Shown: positions 12,061 through 23,200 of the stretch, piece by piece
Layout of the letters: each line of letters opens with the position of its first letter
How positions within the stretch are numbered: the stretch's first letter is position 1
From: Gyrodactylus bullatarudis
Taxonomy: Eukaryota; Platyhelminthes; Monogenea; Gyrodactylidea; Gyrodactylidae
Assembly (NCBI GenBank): GCA_012064415.1
Contig: SSNU01000186.1
Location: forward strand, 25,630 to 89,629
Length of the DNA stretch: 64,000 bases
Reading direction: 5' to 3'
Notes under the pieces: model-generated
Seen by the model: only the letters and a program-made list of their open reading frames with translations
Databases searched by the model: none
What the model was told of the DNA's origin: nothing
Translations under genes and position numbers: made by a program

Positions 12061-12927
12061 GGTGAGTAAAGAAATAAATTTTGGATTACTGTATTCTTGG
12101 GCCACCCTTAAACCATTTAGATAACACTATTAGGATCTTGGATTACTTGCACTCAAGAAAAATGACCAAATCTTTTAATGGATAAAGCATCACGATAGAA
12201 GGATCAAGTTTTATAGAACAAAGTAAAATTTAACTTGGCGATGCCTCGCTATGTCGAATGCTGACCGACCTCAATCCTGTTGGGACAAAAGTGTATAAGA
12301 TGAAATTGAAAAGAGTCTACTCGACAACAGGCGAAAATCCACAGTTTCCTGCTTTCGTGTCTTTTTTTCTGCTTCCTCAATCTGTCCATCTTACTCAGGT
12401 TGAATGGCACATTATAGAGAGTAAACTTGGATACTAATTGAAAGTCTTTTGTAAAGATTCAATCAAACTTGGCGAGGATTGAGTTCATAGGTCACTCGAA
12501 AATATCCCTATTCTTTCAGATGATACATTGTTTTTAGCTTACCTTGTTTTTTGTTTGTTTTTATTATTGTATTTATGTCTCAACTGTTGAGTACATGTCA
12601 TGCGATTTTTTGTACAATGTACAAGGCAATAAACTACGTAATAAAGTATTCAAAAAATAATTTTTGTTGATATGATGTCTATATCAAGAATTCGAATATG
12701 AGGCAGATTTTCTGAAATCCAATTTATAAGACTCAATTTAAATTTGACTTCCTCACGATACTGAGGCGAGCCTTTGAACCATATTTAGTGAACTTAACTT
12801 TTTTGTCTAATTTTGAATTTAGGTACCTATTTGAGCTTATAATGAAGAGTTTTCTATGATTACATTGGGATTATTCCGGGAATTCGTAAAAATCGTAACT
12901 TCTAATTTTAAAGGAGACGGCTACGAA
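12061..12927. other. No supported gene; possible weak mariner trace
   Basis: Near 12270 a stretch can be read as TDLNPV after one frame adjustment, which recalls the end of mariner transposases, but there is too little around it to call. A run of AATAAA-type signals lies near 12630-12645. Confidence 0.25.
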
Positions 12928-13017
12928 TTAACCCTCGCCCTGGAAATGGGGTCTCTGTGGACCCCATTTGTATTGATTTTCCTATGTCATTTTTATCATT
13001 TCCAGGGCGAGGGTTAA
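12928..13017. mobile_element. 82-bp piggyBac-type mini-element
   Basis: TTAA duplications at 12928-12931 and 13014-13017 flank an 82-bp unit with perfect 16-bp inverted ends (CCCTCGCCCTGGAAAT at 12932-12947, its complement at 12998-13013). Next to the left end is a GGGGTC...GACCCC-like palindrome (GGGGTCTCTGTGGACCCC). Ends and palindrome resemble those of the complete element at 18185-20241, whose ends read CCCTTGCACTGGAAAT, so a related but distinct piggyBac family mobilised it. A 56-bp relative lies at 56396. Confidence 0.85.
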
Positions 13018-13041
13018 GAAGAAAATTGAATTCACTTGTAA

Positions 13042-13434
13042 ATGAACATTAATGATATACAATTGAAGGTTGTATACAAGACCACAAGTCTATTCAAATT
13101 TCAACTTAAAGACAAGCTGAAAGAATCGGAACAATCAAATCTAATTTACTGCCTTGAAGCATCATGTGGATCTAGGTATATAGGTAGAACGCAAAGAAAA
13201 TTAGGAATTAGGATTAATGAGCATTTGAATAAGAACAGCTCATCAATTAAGAAACACATTGACAGATGCGGATGCGAGGCGAATGAAAGAAATTTCAAGG
13301 TAATTTACAGAAATACAAGCGACAATCTTACGGACCTCAAAATCAGGGAAAAGTTCTATATTATGAATGAAGACCCAAATCTGTGCATTCAAAAGAACCA
13401 TACACACAATTTGGAACTGCCATGGCTAAATTGA
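13042..13434 (+). CDS. GIY-YIG endonuclease domain, retroelement fragment (probably Penelope-like)
   Basis: A 130-codon frame. Residues about 34-62 carry the GIY-YIG signature in its retroelement form: LIYCLEASCGSRYIGRTQRK, then RINEH. A later acidic stretch (LKIREKFYI) fits the metal-binding glutamate. Such domains form the C-terminus of Penelope-like retroelements, downstream of the reverse transcriptase. No reverse transcriptase is visible upstream: the sequence changes at the TTAA-flanked mini-element 25 bp before the start, so the copy is 5'-truncated. The first methionine is only the frame's first ATG and not a proven start. The domain itself has no stop, so the fragment is either young or constrained. 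Confidence 0.65.
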   Translation: MNINDIQLKVVYKTTSLFKFQLKDKLKESEQSNLIYCLEASCGSRYIGRTQRKLGIRINEHLNKNSSSIKKHIDRCGCEANERNFKVIYRNTSDNLTDLKIREKFYIMNEDPNLCIQKNHTHNLELPWLN

Positions 13435-13745
13435 TTTTTAATTCTTCTTTTCTACCTACTAGAAAAGTTTTTTGGTTTTTCATCAATTGGAATTACGCAA
13501 GAGAACTTTTTACAATTTTCATTAAAATTATTCATTCAAACAATTTATTTAATATTGAACCAGGAATTGAGACTGAAGAGACCTGGCGAAATGTACATAT
13601 CTCTATAAAATATAATTCTTTTGTTAATATTTTAATTGATAAAATTAATATGGCTCGATGAATTTTCATTTTTGGAATTAATGTAACGGTGTTGAAACCA
13701 AAGCTCACATAAATTTTGAAATAAAAATGCTGAGTTACTTGCATT
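13435..13745 (+). other. Probable 3' tail of the GIY-YIG retroelement
   Basis: Follows the endonuclease stop without a gap. AAATAAAA near 13719 could be a processing signal. No further conserved coding. The end of the retroelement cannot be fixed from one copy. Confidence 0.3.
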
Positions 13746-16700
13746 CAGTTTCACTAGTTTTTTTAAGAAGAAAATTTCTGTTTTTGATTGTTGGATTCAA
13801 CGTGATAACCTCCAAACATCAATGGTTCACAGAGAGATGAAACACGAGCAAAATTCATCAAAATTACAAATGGAAATGTATAAAATTACATTAATCATTA
13901 AAATAACAAGTCTCTCTTTTGTATTTCCTATGTTGCCATCGACACGAGTGGAATACGAAAAAAAAACTAATTAACCAAGTTACTTTTGAGTATTTGTTGA
14001 TTTCCTCAGCCCTCATTTTACTACATAAATAAAACTTTTTTTTCTATTATAATTATCCAATGACGCAAAATACATGCGGAATATCACAAAAAAAGTATAT
14101 ATATCTCGCGAAATATAATAATAAAATGTTTATTTTATGATAAAATTGAAAGAATTGATGATATTGCTGAGGATATATTTTACTTTGTATAATTAATGTA
14201 ATTGGTTTTGATATCCTCTTTGTAGTTTCTATATCAATGAATTGAGCATATCATGTTACCATATGAGACCTGAGCGATAAAAAGTTATCAAACCATTAAG
14301 AATATAGGAAAATTTCCTACAAACCGAGCTCTTACAAATAGGAAAATACTTTTAAACGATGAGGGAATGTTCTAAGAATTATTTATTATCTGCAGACTCC
14401 CTAGTAAATCAGGGAATCTAGAGACTCGTTGTTCATATTCCCTGATCAGCTATTCACTAGTAACATTGAATCTGGAAACTTTAGGAATTCTGGGCAACAA
14501 TCAGTGAGTCTGCAGACTCTCAGGGATTCTGGAAACTAATTATAATTTTTCATTTGAAAACTTAAAACTTCATATTTAAATTCATGTAGATGCAACATGA
14601 ATTTATTTCAATGTTTTTGCGATAACATTAATCTATTTGAAAAACTGTTATGACATCAAGAATACTTGTGGATTTGGCTAAACTGACTATAAATAAAAAT
14701 ATGTTAAATATCATCTGAGTACAAAATTCTATGAGAATAATACTCTCATGAATTGTTTGAAGAGAAATATTTCACCCTGGCCCAATCTTTAGGAATTATA
14801 ATTGAAAACTTCAAGTTCTTAAAGTCTGATTGTTTAGAAAGTCTCTTTAACTAAACAGCATTAAAGTCAGAAAGAAACCACTGCCTCACATCCTAAATCA
14901 AGATAAAAAACTCTTCTCTATTATTAATAATTTCATGAAACAAGTAGTAACTCTTCTTAGAAGCTCTATGGTCAAGATTATACGGAATAAAACTTCAAAG
15001 GATTTCCCTACTCTGTTGTCAACATGAAAATAAGGTTTAGCAGCATTTTAATTCAATAAAAACAGTTATCCAAACTGTTTCTACTTCAATAAATGTTTTT
15101 AATCTGATTATTTTAAGCTTATATGATATGAACATAATAATTTTTCACCATTTTCAATATCACGATAAAAAGAATTGTGAAGAATATCATTTATTTTACT
15201 TAATTTATCTCCATGAGGTTATAGTTTTATAACATGTTGTCAAGATATATAAAGCTCATACGGAGTTTAACATGAAAGAAATCGTGAACCCTCGTATGGA
15301 TACATCAAATGAAAACGGAAGCACCACTTGCTTTCTACGTCCAAGTTTTGTAGATGGCCAAATTTTAAATAAAATTAATAATTTTTACATCAATCTCAGT
15401 AATGATTATTGAACATGACCGTGAATTATATATCAATTTTCATAAATATCAGTAAAATTAGATTTAATTAGGATAAAACCAACCTTTTTCCAAAGCCATT
15501 TCCAGACGTTTCGGTGGATGAGATGCTTTTAATCTTTATCCAAAACCTTAGTACTCCTGTTGATTCCTTTATATTTAGATCTGAGAAATCATTCAAAATT
15601 TAATATACTATGAAACCAATCAGATCCCCTGTTGAAAAATCAAAAAAGTGAAAAAAAGCATGAAATTAACTAAATCAAGAATTCTTCTCTTTCTTTATAA
15701 TTTTAATCAATTATACCACATTTCGATTTCACCAATATGCTTTTATGATTACAAAATTGAGCGGATTCTAAGATCCCATTGTTCCACCAGTGGAACACAA
15801 CTCTTTCTCGAGCGATAATTTAAACTGAAAGATACCCAAAACATTTTATTGGCCTCTCTGTAGAAAGTAAATTTATTAAGCTACAAAATAATGCTTAATA
15901 CATAAAGATTGCTTTTCACTGATGCACACCGTAGTTACTTGAAGAAGGGTGACTTTTTGAAAATTTTGTTAAATATTTAGAACGTTTTTTTGAAAACCTA
16001 TTTGCTGAGGTCTTATAAAATAAAATAACTTGCGTAAAACAACAGCTGTAGATTTCAAATATACAATTGCATGCTCAATATCTCGTATAGTTTAAAAGAT
16101 AACTGGTTTTAGAGCCAAAAATGCCAATTTTAACCTCTATTATCTCCTGAAATGATAAGTCGGCTTACAAAAAGGAATTCAGATTCGGAATCAGCTTAAT
16201 TATTTTGATTATGTTGCAAATTTTGCGTGATAAAAAAAATAATTTGGGACATCAAGAGTTATATAAAAAATTTAATTATCACTCCTTAAATGTTAACATT
16301 GATTTTAAGGTTTTCAAGAATGAAAACTTTAAGTTTCTAATGCGTCAAGAATACACTTGGCAAGAAGAAATGGAAATATTGGACTGACTTTGAATTCAAC
16401 AATTCAAATATACGGTCATCACAATTTACACAGTGATATAAATCAACACAATAAAATTCCAATCAAATAGCTATATATATATATTCTCAGTTTTAATAAG
16501 AAATACTCCACATTCATTGAAGGTAAACTATCCCAAAATTTTATTATTTATTCAGATGACTGTGAAAAAATGTGTTTATGATACATTATTTGGTTGGAAT
16601 CATCCTTTTATGGTATGTATACTAAGTAAAGTTATAAAAATATTCTTCATTGTTTTTACACGGATATCAACAAGATTATATTGGACAAGTATCCTTACCA

Positions 16701-17657
16701 ACTCAATCTTGAGTAAATAAAAAGCAGTTTACAAAGATATTAAATCTTTGTAGCAGTCTAAATGCACCATGCGAGATTTGGATGGGGATTTTTATTTTTC
16801 ATTCCAATATTATGAATACGAGTGGACTTTCAGAAGTTCAAGTAAACATATTTTCTATAAGGATGAATGTATAGGGGAATTATCGAACTTTTTCTCACCA
16901 AATTAAAAAAATTAAATGTTATCCCCGGTAATGAACAAATCAGAGTCTTCAAGTTCTGTTCAAATCATGATGAATTTCAATATTTGTAAAAGTATAACAT
17001 GAAAATCTCAGCAACATCAAATTTGACCCCCTGCTATGCCGTCTGAAGCCATTTATTCAAATTCAAGGAGCCATTATTCATTTAGAAATGTACTGTATTT
17101 TATGATAAATTGCTTGATTTTACAAGAAGGGCTGTTGTAACTTTACGATAAAGTATATTTCAAGAAAATTGAACAATCTTTAATTTTCATTAACACCAAA
17201 ATTTAGAAAATCTAAAAGAATGTCAATGGAGGCTTTGGTAACAGGTTCATCATGACCAAAACTTAAGTTTCAAAAGAGGGTCAAGGATGAAAATTATTCT
17301 ACCTACGTGTCAACATGTTTAAATAATATTCGTTTCTTTTTATTAACTTTGTTACTTATATGAAATTGACCTAATTTCTGGATTTCAATGTAACACTCTT
17401 CTAACCAAGAACATATGAGAAATTTTCACGTCTCCACCAAGTTTAATGATTCTAACCTAATACTTATGATTTAAGAAGAAATTCATTCCTTGCAATCCCA
17501 AGTATCTAACAAAAGAACAAATTTAAAATGCCCTGGCGATTCTAATGATAATCAACATTCGTGGGTTCTGATAAAGTGGGATTTTCCTTTCTGAAAAGCT
17601 CTAAATAATCATGAATGTTGAATATTTGCCAGTTTTTTTAATCAATTCGGATTGTCA
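13746..17657. other. No gene recognised
   Basis: AT-rich, mostly featureless. TCTGCAGACTC occurs twice (about 14390 and 14507), bracketing a stretch with several CAGGGAAT/ATTCCCTG inverted pieces that may be a degraded MITE. At 15484-15541 the minus strand carries CCGAAACGTCTGG, shared with 31719-31797. Confidence 0.4.
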
Positions 17658-17663
17658 TAAATA

Positions 17664-18120
17664 GTAGACTTGGATGAAATTTTGCAAAATTACTTAAATC
17701 GCCCATTTATATAAGAAATTTAATCTTCAAATATTTTAATATAATCCCACCTAATTTTGCTTCAAAATACCTCCCCATGCTTCTGAAATAAGATAAACAA
17801 AATTGTGAAAATTTTCAAATTGAAAACTTTTTTTGACCAATCAAAATTGTTGTATTCATGAAAAATAAGAGAAATTTAATTTTTAACTACTGTATTGGAA
17901 AAAAAACAATTAAAATAGGATTTAAGTCATTTTTGTAACTTTTTACGAATAAATAATGTGAATTCAGGTTAAAATTATGAAAGTAAAACAATGAAAAACG
18001 TTTTTAATTTTATCTTATTCCACAAGCATGGGAGGTGGGATTATATTAAAATACTTGAAGATTAAATTTCTTATATCAATGGGCGATTTAAGTAATTTTG
18101 CAAAATTTCATCCAGGTCTA
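17664..18120. mobile_element. Palindromic MITE, family B
   Basis: Inverted arms of about 120 bp begin TAGACTTGGATGAAATTTTG (left) and end with the inverse form CAAAATTTCATCCAGGTCTA (right), with strong arm identity through ATATAATCCCACCT. ATAAATA flanks both sides (17657-17663 and 18121-18127), a likely 7-bp target duplication. No coding capacity. A single arm lies at 2081-2201, and a third copy is split by the piggyBac relic at 39835-40857. Confidence 0.75.
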
Positions 18121-18180
18121 ATAAATACTCGAAGAAAATATAAATAATTTTCGATTAACCTTGAAACGATTTAGCCAGAC

Positions 18181-20245
18181 TTAACCCTTGCACTGGAAAT
18201 GGGGTCCATCGGATCCCAACAAGAATTCGAAGCCCGACAATTTTTTTATTTTCAAGATGAGACAAGTGAAACTCCAGGACATCTTTCAGATACTATTGAT
18301 AAAATGAACAAAATGTTTTTTATTTCCAATTCTGTTTATTTAGGAAGTTAGCAACCTGAATATAAAAAATTTCATATTTTATAAGACGGGGTCCATTGGA
18401 CCCCATGCTGAAACAGATAAGGATTGACTTCAAAATGAAAGAATAACTCTTCTTATCATTCATTATTACATCAATGGACCCAGCGAAAAGTCACGGTGCT
18501 CTTGCTCTCGCTCTTCAAGAGGATTTATTCAGAAATCTTGAAGCAGCTGATGATTTCTCCAACTCATCAGAAGAAGATGAAATTTTACCAGATCCAGAAG
18601 AAGAAGAACCAACAGATGATGGATTCGACCATAATTTGGATCATAATTATTATAATACAATTGTATCAAAGTGTGGAGCTATCAAGTATTCATCTTTACC
18701 CCCCATCAACTCCCAAACTCCAGCACATAACATCATAAACTTCAGAAGTGGATTAACGCTTCATTCTCGTAAAATGGTTGACCAGGCTGACTTTTTTCAT
18801 CTTCTGATAGATTTATCAATTTTGGAAGATGTTGTAAAATATTCCAATCTCTATATGGGATTTAAAAAGTCGAAATCCTCACCAATAACCCTCGAAGAGC
18901 TGCAGAAATGGATAGGTATTTCACTCTACTTCGGAGTCAGTAAACAAAGAAATATGGATCTGTCAGAGCTTTGGGATGAAGATAGTAAATACCCTATTCA
19001 CAGAGTCCTGTCATATTCCAGATATTGTGTTATCAAACAATTTATTCGTTTCGATAATAAGCTGAATAGAAATACCGGAGATGATCGAGATAAGTTGGCT
19101 CCCGTAAGAATGATGTTCCAGAAATTCTTGGAAAACTGTCAAAAATCTTATATTCCTTCCGAACAAATTACTATTGATGAACAACTCATTAGTTTTAGAG
19201 GAAGGTGTCCTTTTAAAGTTTACATGCCTTCTAAGCCCGGTAAATATGGATTAAAGATTTGGGCGGCATGCGATGCCAAAAACTCCTATTTAGTGAATGC
19301 GGATATTTACATTGGTAAAGAAAATGGTCAACCAGAAGTTGGACAAGGATCCAGAGTAGTAAGACAACTAATGCATAAAATGCTAAATTCCGGCAGGACA
19401 CTCACTTGTGACAACTTTTTCACTACTTATGATCTTGCTATGTATTTGAAGAATAATAAAACTGCCCTTGTCGGAACATGTCGAAAGAATAAATCTTTTC
19501 TGCCCATTTCTTTTCAAGTAAACACCATAGAAGAAGGAAAAAAAGAATACATCCACAGCAATGGAGCTACAATTCTAAGATTTGGTCAAAAGAAGAACAA
19601 ACCTGTTCTTCTTCTATCAACCCTCCATACTAACGCTAAAGATGAAGAAGTAAAACCGGAGATGATAAAATACTATAACAGCACAAAGGGAGGAGTTGAT
19701 ACTTTGGATTTACTCATCGAGAATTATTCATGTAGAAGAGCAACTAAACGATGGCCCTTAGCAGTGTTCTGGAATATGCTGGATATCGCAGCATACAATG
19801 CTTATGTCTTATATAGTCTGAAATGGCCAGACAGCTTGAATGTGAAAAAATATTCTAGAAGAGAATTTTTGAAATGTCTTTCAAGGAAACTTATGGAAAT
19901 TTCTCAAGATGAGCCTTTGACAGTAGACCCTCCGTTCAAGAAACAAAAAGTTCTTTCTGTAAGCAAAGCCCGGTGTGGTTTATGTCCAAGAGAAAGAGAC
20001 AGGAAAACTAGAACAACATGCAGCAAATGTGAGAGGAAGACCTGCCAAGAACATGGCCAGATTATTTGCGATCAATGCTTTTCTAAAATACCAAAATTAG
20101 AATAATTTATTTATTTCCAATAATAAATTTATTTTTGTACTTTCTAGAGTTCTGATAGTTTAATATTTGATAATCAGAGTTTGGGGTCCAATGGACCCCA
20201 ATTTATAAAATATGTTAAATCAAGCATTTCCAGTGCAAGGGTTAA
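18181..20245 (+). mobile_element. Complete piggyBac transposon
   Basis: A 2057-bp element (18185-20241) bounded by TTAA duplications (18181-18184, 20242-20245). The terminal inverted repeats are a perfect 16 bp: CCCTTGCACTGGAAAT on the left and its exact complement on the right. Just inside sit palindromes: GGGGTCCATCGGATCCC at 18201-18217, GGGGTCCATTGGACCCC at 18388-18404 and its inverse at 20183-20199. The transposase frame between them is uninterrupted. Intact ends plus an intact gene point to a young and possibly still mobile insertion. Confidence 0.92.
18474..20105 (+). CDS. piggyBac transposase (DDE_Tnp_1_7), intact
   Basis: A 543-aa protein that excises and inserts DNA at TTAA sites. 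The N-terminus is acidic (residues 28-50 rich in D/E), as usual for the family. The RNase H-like core shows the three expected aspartates: D235 in TIDEQL, D313 in TCDNFFT and D409 in KGGVDTLD, followed by NYSCRRATKRWP. The C-terminus carries a cysteine-rich cross-brace: C501xxC504, C516xxC519, C524xxH527, C532xxC535, the end-binding domain of piggyBac proteins. Length is typical. I chose the first ATG in frame, about 290 bp inside the left end, because the acidic N-terminus begins there. The related relic at 40.0-40.8 kb aligns through the core. Confidence 0.95.
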   Translation: MDPAKSHGALALALQEDLFRNLEAADDFSNSSEEDEILPDPEEEEPTDDGFDHNLDHNYYNTIVSKCGAIKYSSLPPINSQTPAHNIINFRSGLTLHSRKMVDQADFFHLLIDLSILEDVVKYSNLYMGFKKSKSSPITLEELQKWIGISLYFGVSKQRNMDLSELWDEDSKYPIHRVLSYSRYCVIKQFIRFDNKLNRNTGDDRDKLAPVRMMFQKFLENCQKSYIPSEQITIDEQLISFRGRCPFKVYMPSKPGKYGLKIWAACDAKNSYLVNADIYIGKENGQPEVGQGSRVVRQLMHKMLNSGRTLTCDNFFTTYDLAMYLKNNKTALVGTCRKNKSFLPISFQVNTIEEGKKEYIHSNGATILRFGQKKNKPVLLLSTLHTNAKDEEVKPEMIKYYNSTKGGVDTLDLLIENYSCRRATKRWPLAVFWNMLDIAAYNAYVLYSLKWPDSLNVKKYSRREFLKCLSRKLMEISQDEPLTVDPPFKKQKVLSVSKARCGLCPRERDRKTRTTCSKCERKTCQEHGQIICDQCFSKIPKLE

Positions 20246-23200
20246 ACATCTGAGAATTTTCGAAAAACTCTGGTCAATGTAAAAAAGTTTGACCACTGAA
20301 TAAATCTTGCATCCTTAGATTTATGACCTTGGACCAATCTATAAAATGTATGAGAAAACATATAAATAAGTATATATGATAAGAGATGTTCCTGTTAATT
20401 TATTCCTTTTGTTTAGAGGAACCCTCTCTGAGAAATAGTAATAATTCAAAATGTACACTGTAAATCACAATCATCTCTTGGGGTCTTAATTTCCATATGT
20501 TATGAAAATAAAATGTTGCTTTTAGACAGAGAGGTGTTACATTGTCCCCTCTCCAACCTCTCTCACTCTTTTATTTACTTATTAGTAAGTGAGTATCAGT
20601 AAGAAAAAGTTTTCAATATGCAAAAATAAAAAAAAATGTAGAAAGCAGTGATGGCCCTGTCAAAGGGAAGATGTATGTCTTGTCTATGTGCCGATGGCAA
20701 ATTGAGTTTCAATATTTTCACCTCGAATTCCTTAGCGGTATTAAATCTCTCTATAGACGCATTATTTAATGCCCAAGTTCTTTTTATTATTTCACTTGAG
20801 ATAATAATAGACAGCTGTTTATTTTATTGTTATTTTCGGAAAATTTTCAGATTATAAAAAATACCAAATTTCTATCTTAATTTTTGTGAAATTCTAGGGA
20901 AGATTTAAATTATGTTATTCAGATGGGTTTTAAATACTCTATTGATCAAAAATATATCATTGTGACTTTGCTGCCTCGTATATAAGTCGTACTATTAGAA
21001 AGTTGTCAAGAAGATCTTATCATCACCTCAATAAAGACACTGCGGTGACCAGACATCTAAAACAGGAAAACTATGCTGCTTAAATTTTTTAATTTTCTAT
21101 TTCTAAGGGATGACAGTACAGAAATTCTTTATCAACAAGCATCAGCTTAATTTGTGTGTTAAAAAGAATTATTTGTTTAGCATTTAACTTCCTATTCAGA
21201 AGTTTTTAGTGTTTTTTCAGCTTACATTAGATTCCTATTTTCAATCCTATATTCTTTTATAATTTGTAAAGAAAGACCTCTGATGATCAAAATATCTTCT
21301 TACCTATTTCTCAATTTAAATTATACTTCTCAGAAAGAATAGATACAATGAAAAGATTGAGAAAATACTTGATGTAGTCGAAAGAAGTGGAAGAATTTCC
21401 ATCTGGATTTAAAATATCTTACCTCAATATCAGACTCGATTTCTCGATGCAAAAATCAAAGATTCCCAACTTTACATTAATTCGTTTAGGTATAGAATTT
21501 TGTCTTGATAAATTTGACATTTATGGTATTTCGAGTCAAAATAGGCACTAAATGCTTTATAGTCTTAAGGACAATGTTTAGGTAAGCATGAATTTTCGTT
21601 CCATAAGACAGAGAGATGTAAATATGGTTAGATTAGAGTCAAGTTTTATCTAAAAAATCAAAAAATAACCTATCCTATGATAAAAAAGCAAATTTTTATT
21701 TTCATTTGGTTCTGAAATGATGAAGGTCAGAGAAACGTTTCGTAGACTCAAAGGTTGATTTACTAATCTTGCGTTTGTTCATGAGAAAAGAAAGCCAGGA
21801 AGAAATATTTTGCCTTGGTGATTAAAAAAGAAGAATACAAGTTCCGTCTTATTCCCTGTTGTCATGTCCATTCTTCAATTCGAATTTCCGGGTACTCACT
21901 TTCCCTTGATTATTATCATGCATTAAATTCAAGACTTTACTTTTCTTACCGTAACCCCTTGACTATTAGGTATCAAGTATGATCTGATTAAGCACTTTTT
22001 AATCCAAAGTTCACATGTAAGTAGTCAGACCATATCTTGCTACTGAATGCTTAAAACTTGTAATCCCAAATTCATACCATCTATAAAGACATGTAATCCT
22101 ATTATTTCAGGAGGTTCACAAATTGTGCTCATCACTGCAAAAAGAAACACATAACATTAATTAGATCAGTCAAGTTACAACTTGGTGGGAAAAGAAAACA
22201 AATTATCCCCAGCATAAATAAAAATTTTATTCAAGCCTACCTGTGATCGTTACTGTATTTTCCTTTCACATGTCTAGCGCGCGTGTCATCTTCTTGATGC
22301 CATGATAAAATTAAACAGTTCTCTTCCTTCCATTCACGATGAAAAGTTGACCTCATGGGAAATAACCATTAGTCTTTTTCTGCATTCTCAACGTTATTTC
22401 ATGCAATTTCATTCAGTTTTTCTGCATTTTTAATTTCAACTGAAATATACATTTGTTAAGAATGATAATAATAGACATTATCAAACAAGAAAACTCCTTC
22501 CATCAATGTTTAAGGTCACAAGAACGTTATTTTTTTATTTCCCATTAAAGAAGTAGACGAATTTTAATGAATATTTGATGGCCTTTCCCTTTACTTTTAA
22601 ATGAAGTTATCAATTGATAAAAAATGGATAATTTATTAGCGTTCATAAAAATTGCATCTATACTTTGATACATTCAGATCAAACCATGACAAAATTTGAA
22701 AAAATAGTTAATTTTTAATTTGGGTAATCATTTCTGAGGTTCTCTAACGAAATTGAACAAGGTTAGATATCTAAATTAAAAAGACAAAATAAAAATTATG
22801 AATATTTGAGAGGTTTTCTTTTAACATTTGGAATCTCTTAAATTATATAAAGCGAATCCAATAAGAAAAGTCATCCATCAATTGTGAATAGTAGTGAGAT
22901 ATCTTGGAGAAGATCTTTGAAATTTATTAAAAACACATGGTTACTGTTCATCTACTACCGGTTACTGCCAGTTGCTGTGGTAATTTTATCAATACAACTC
23001 TATATTCAATATTTGTTGTATTATTTAGTTTTTTCTTTTTGTGACATGGAAATTATGACCATATCGTGACATGTACAGTTGTCATACAATTGCTTTTCAC
23101 AGAAGAGCACACCTAAATTATGATTAATGAAGTATTTTTACAAAATACATAATAGTCCAATTCCAAAATCAACATTTGCTGTTCTTGTTTAAGAAAGGGT

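Noticed and set aside
12232..12330. Possible mariner transposase end (TDLNPV)
   Set aside because: Needs a frame adjustment and has no supporting motif on either side.
735..21262. KDTAxTRHL peptide in both copies of repeat R, suggesting a BED-type zinc finger
   Set aside because: Only about ten residues are readable and the cysteine ligands are not visible.
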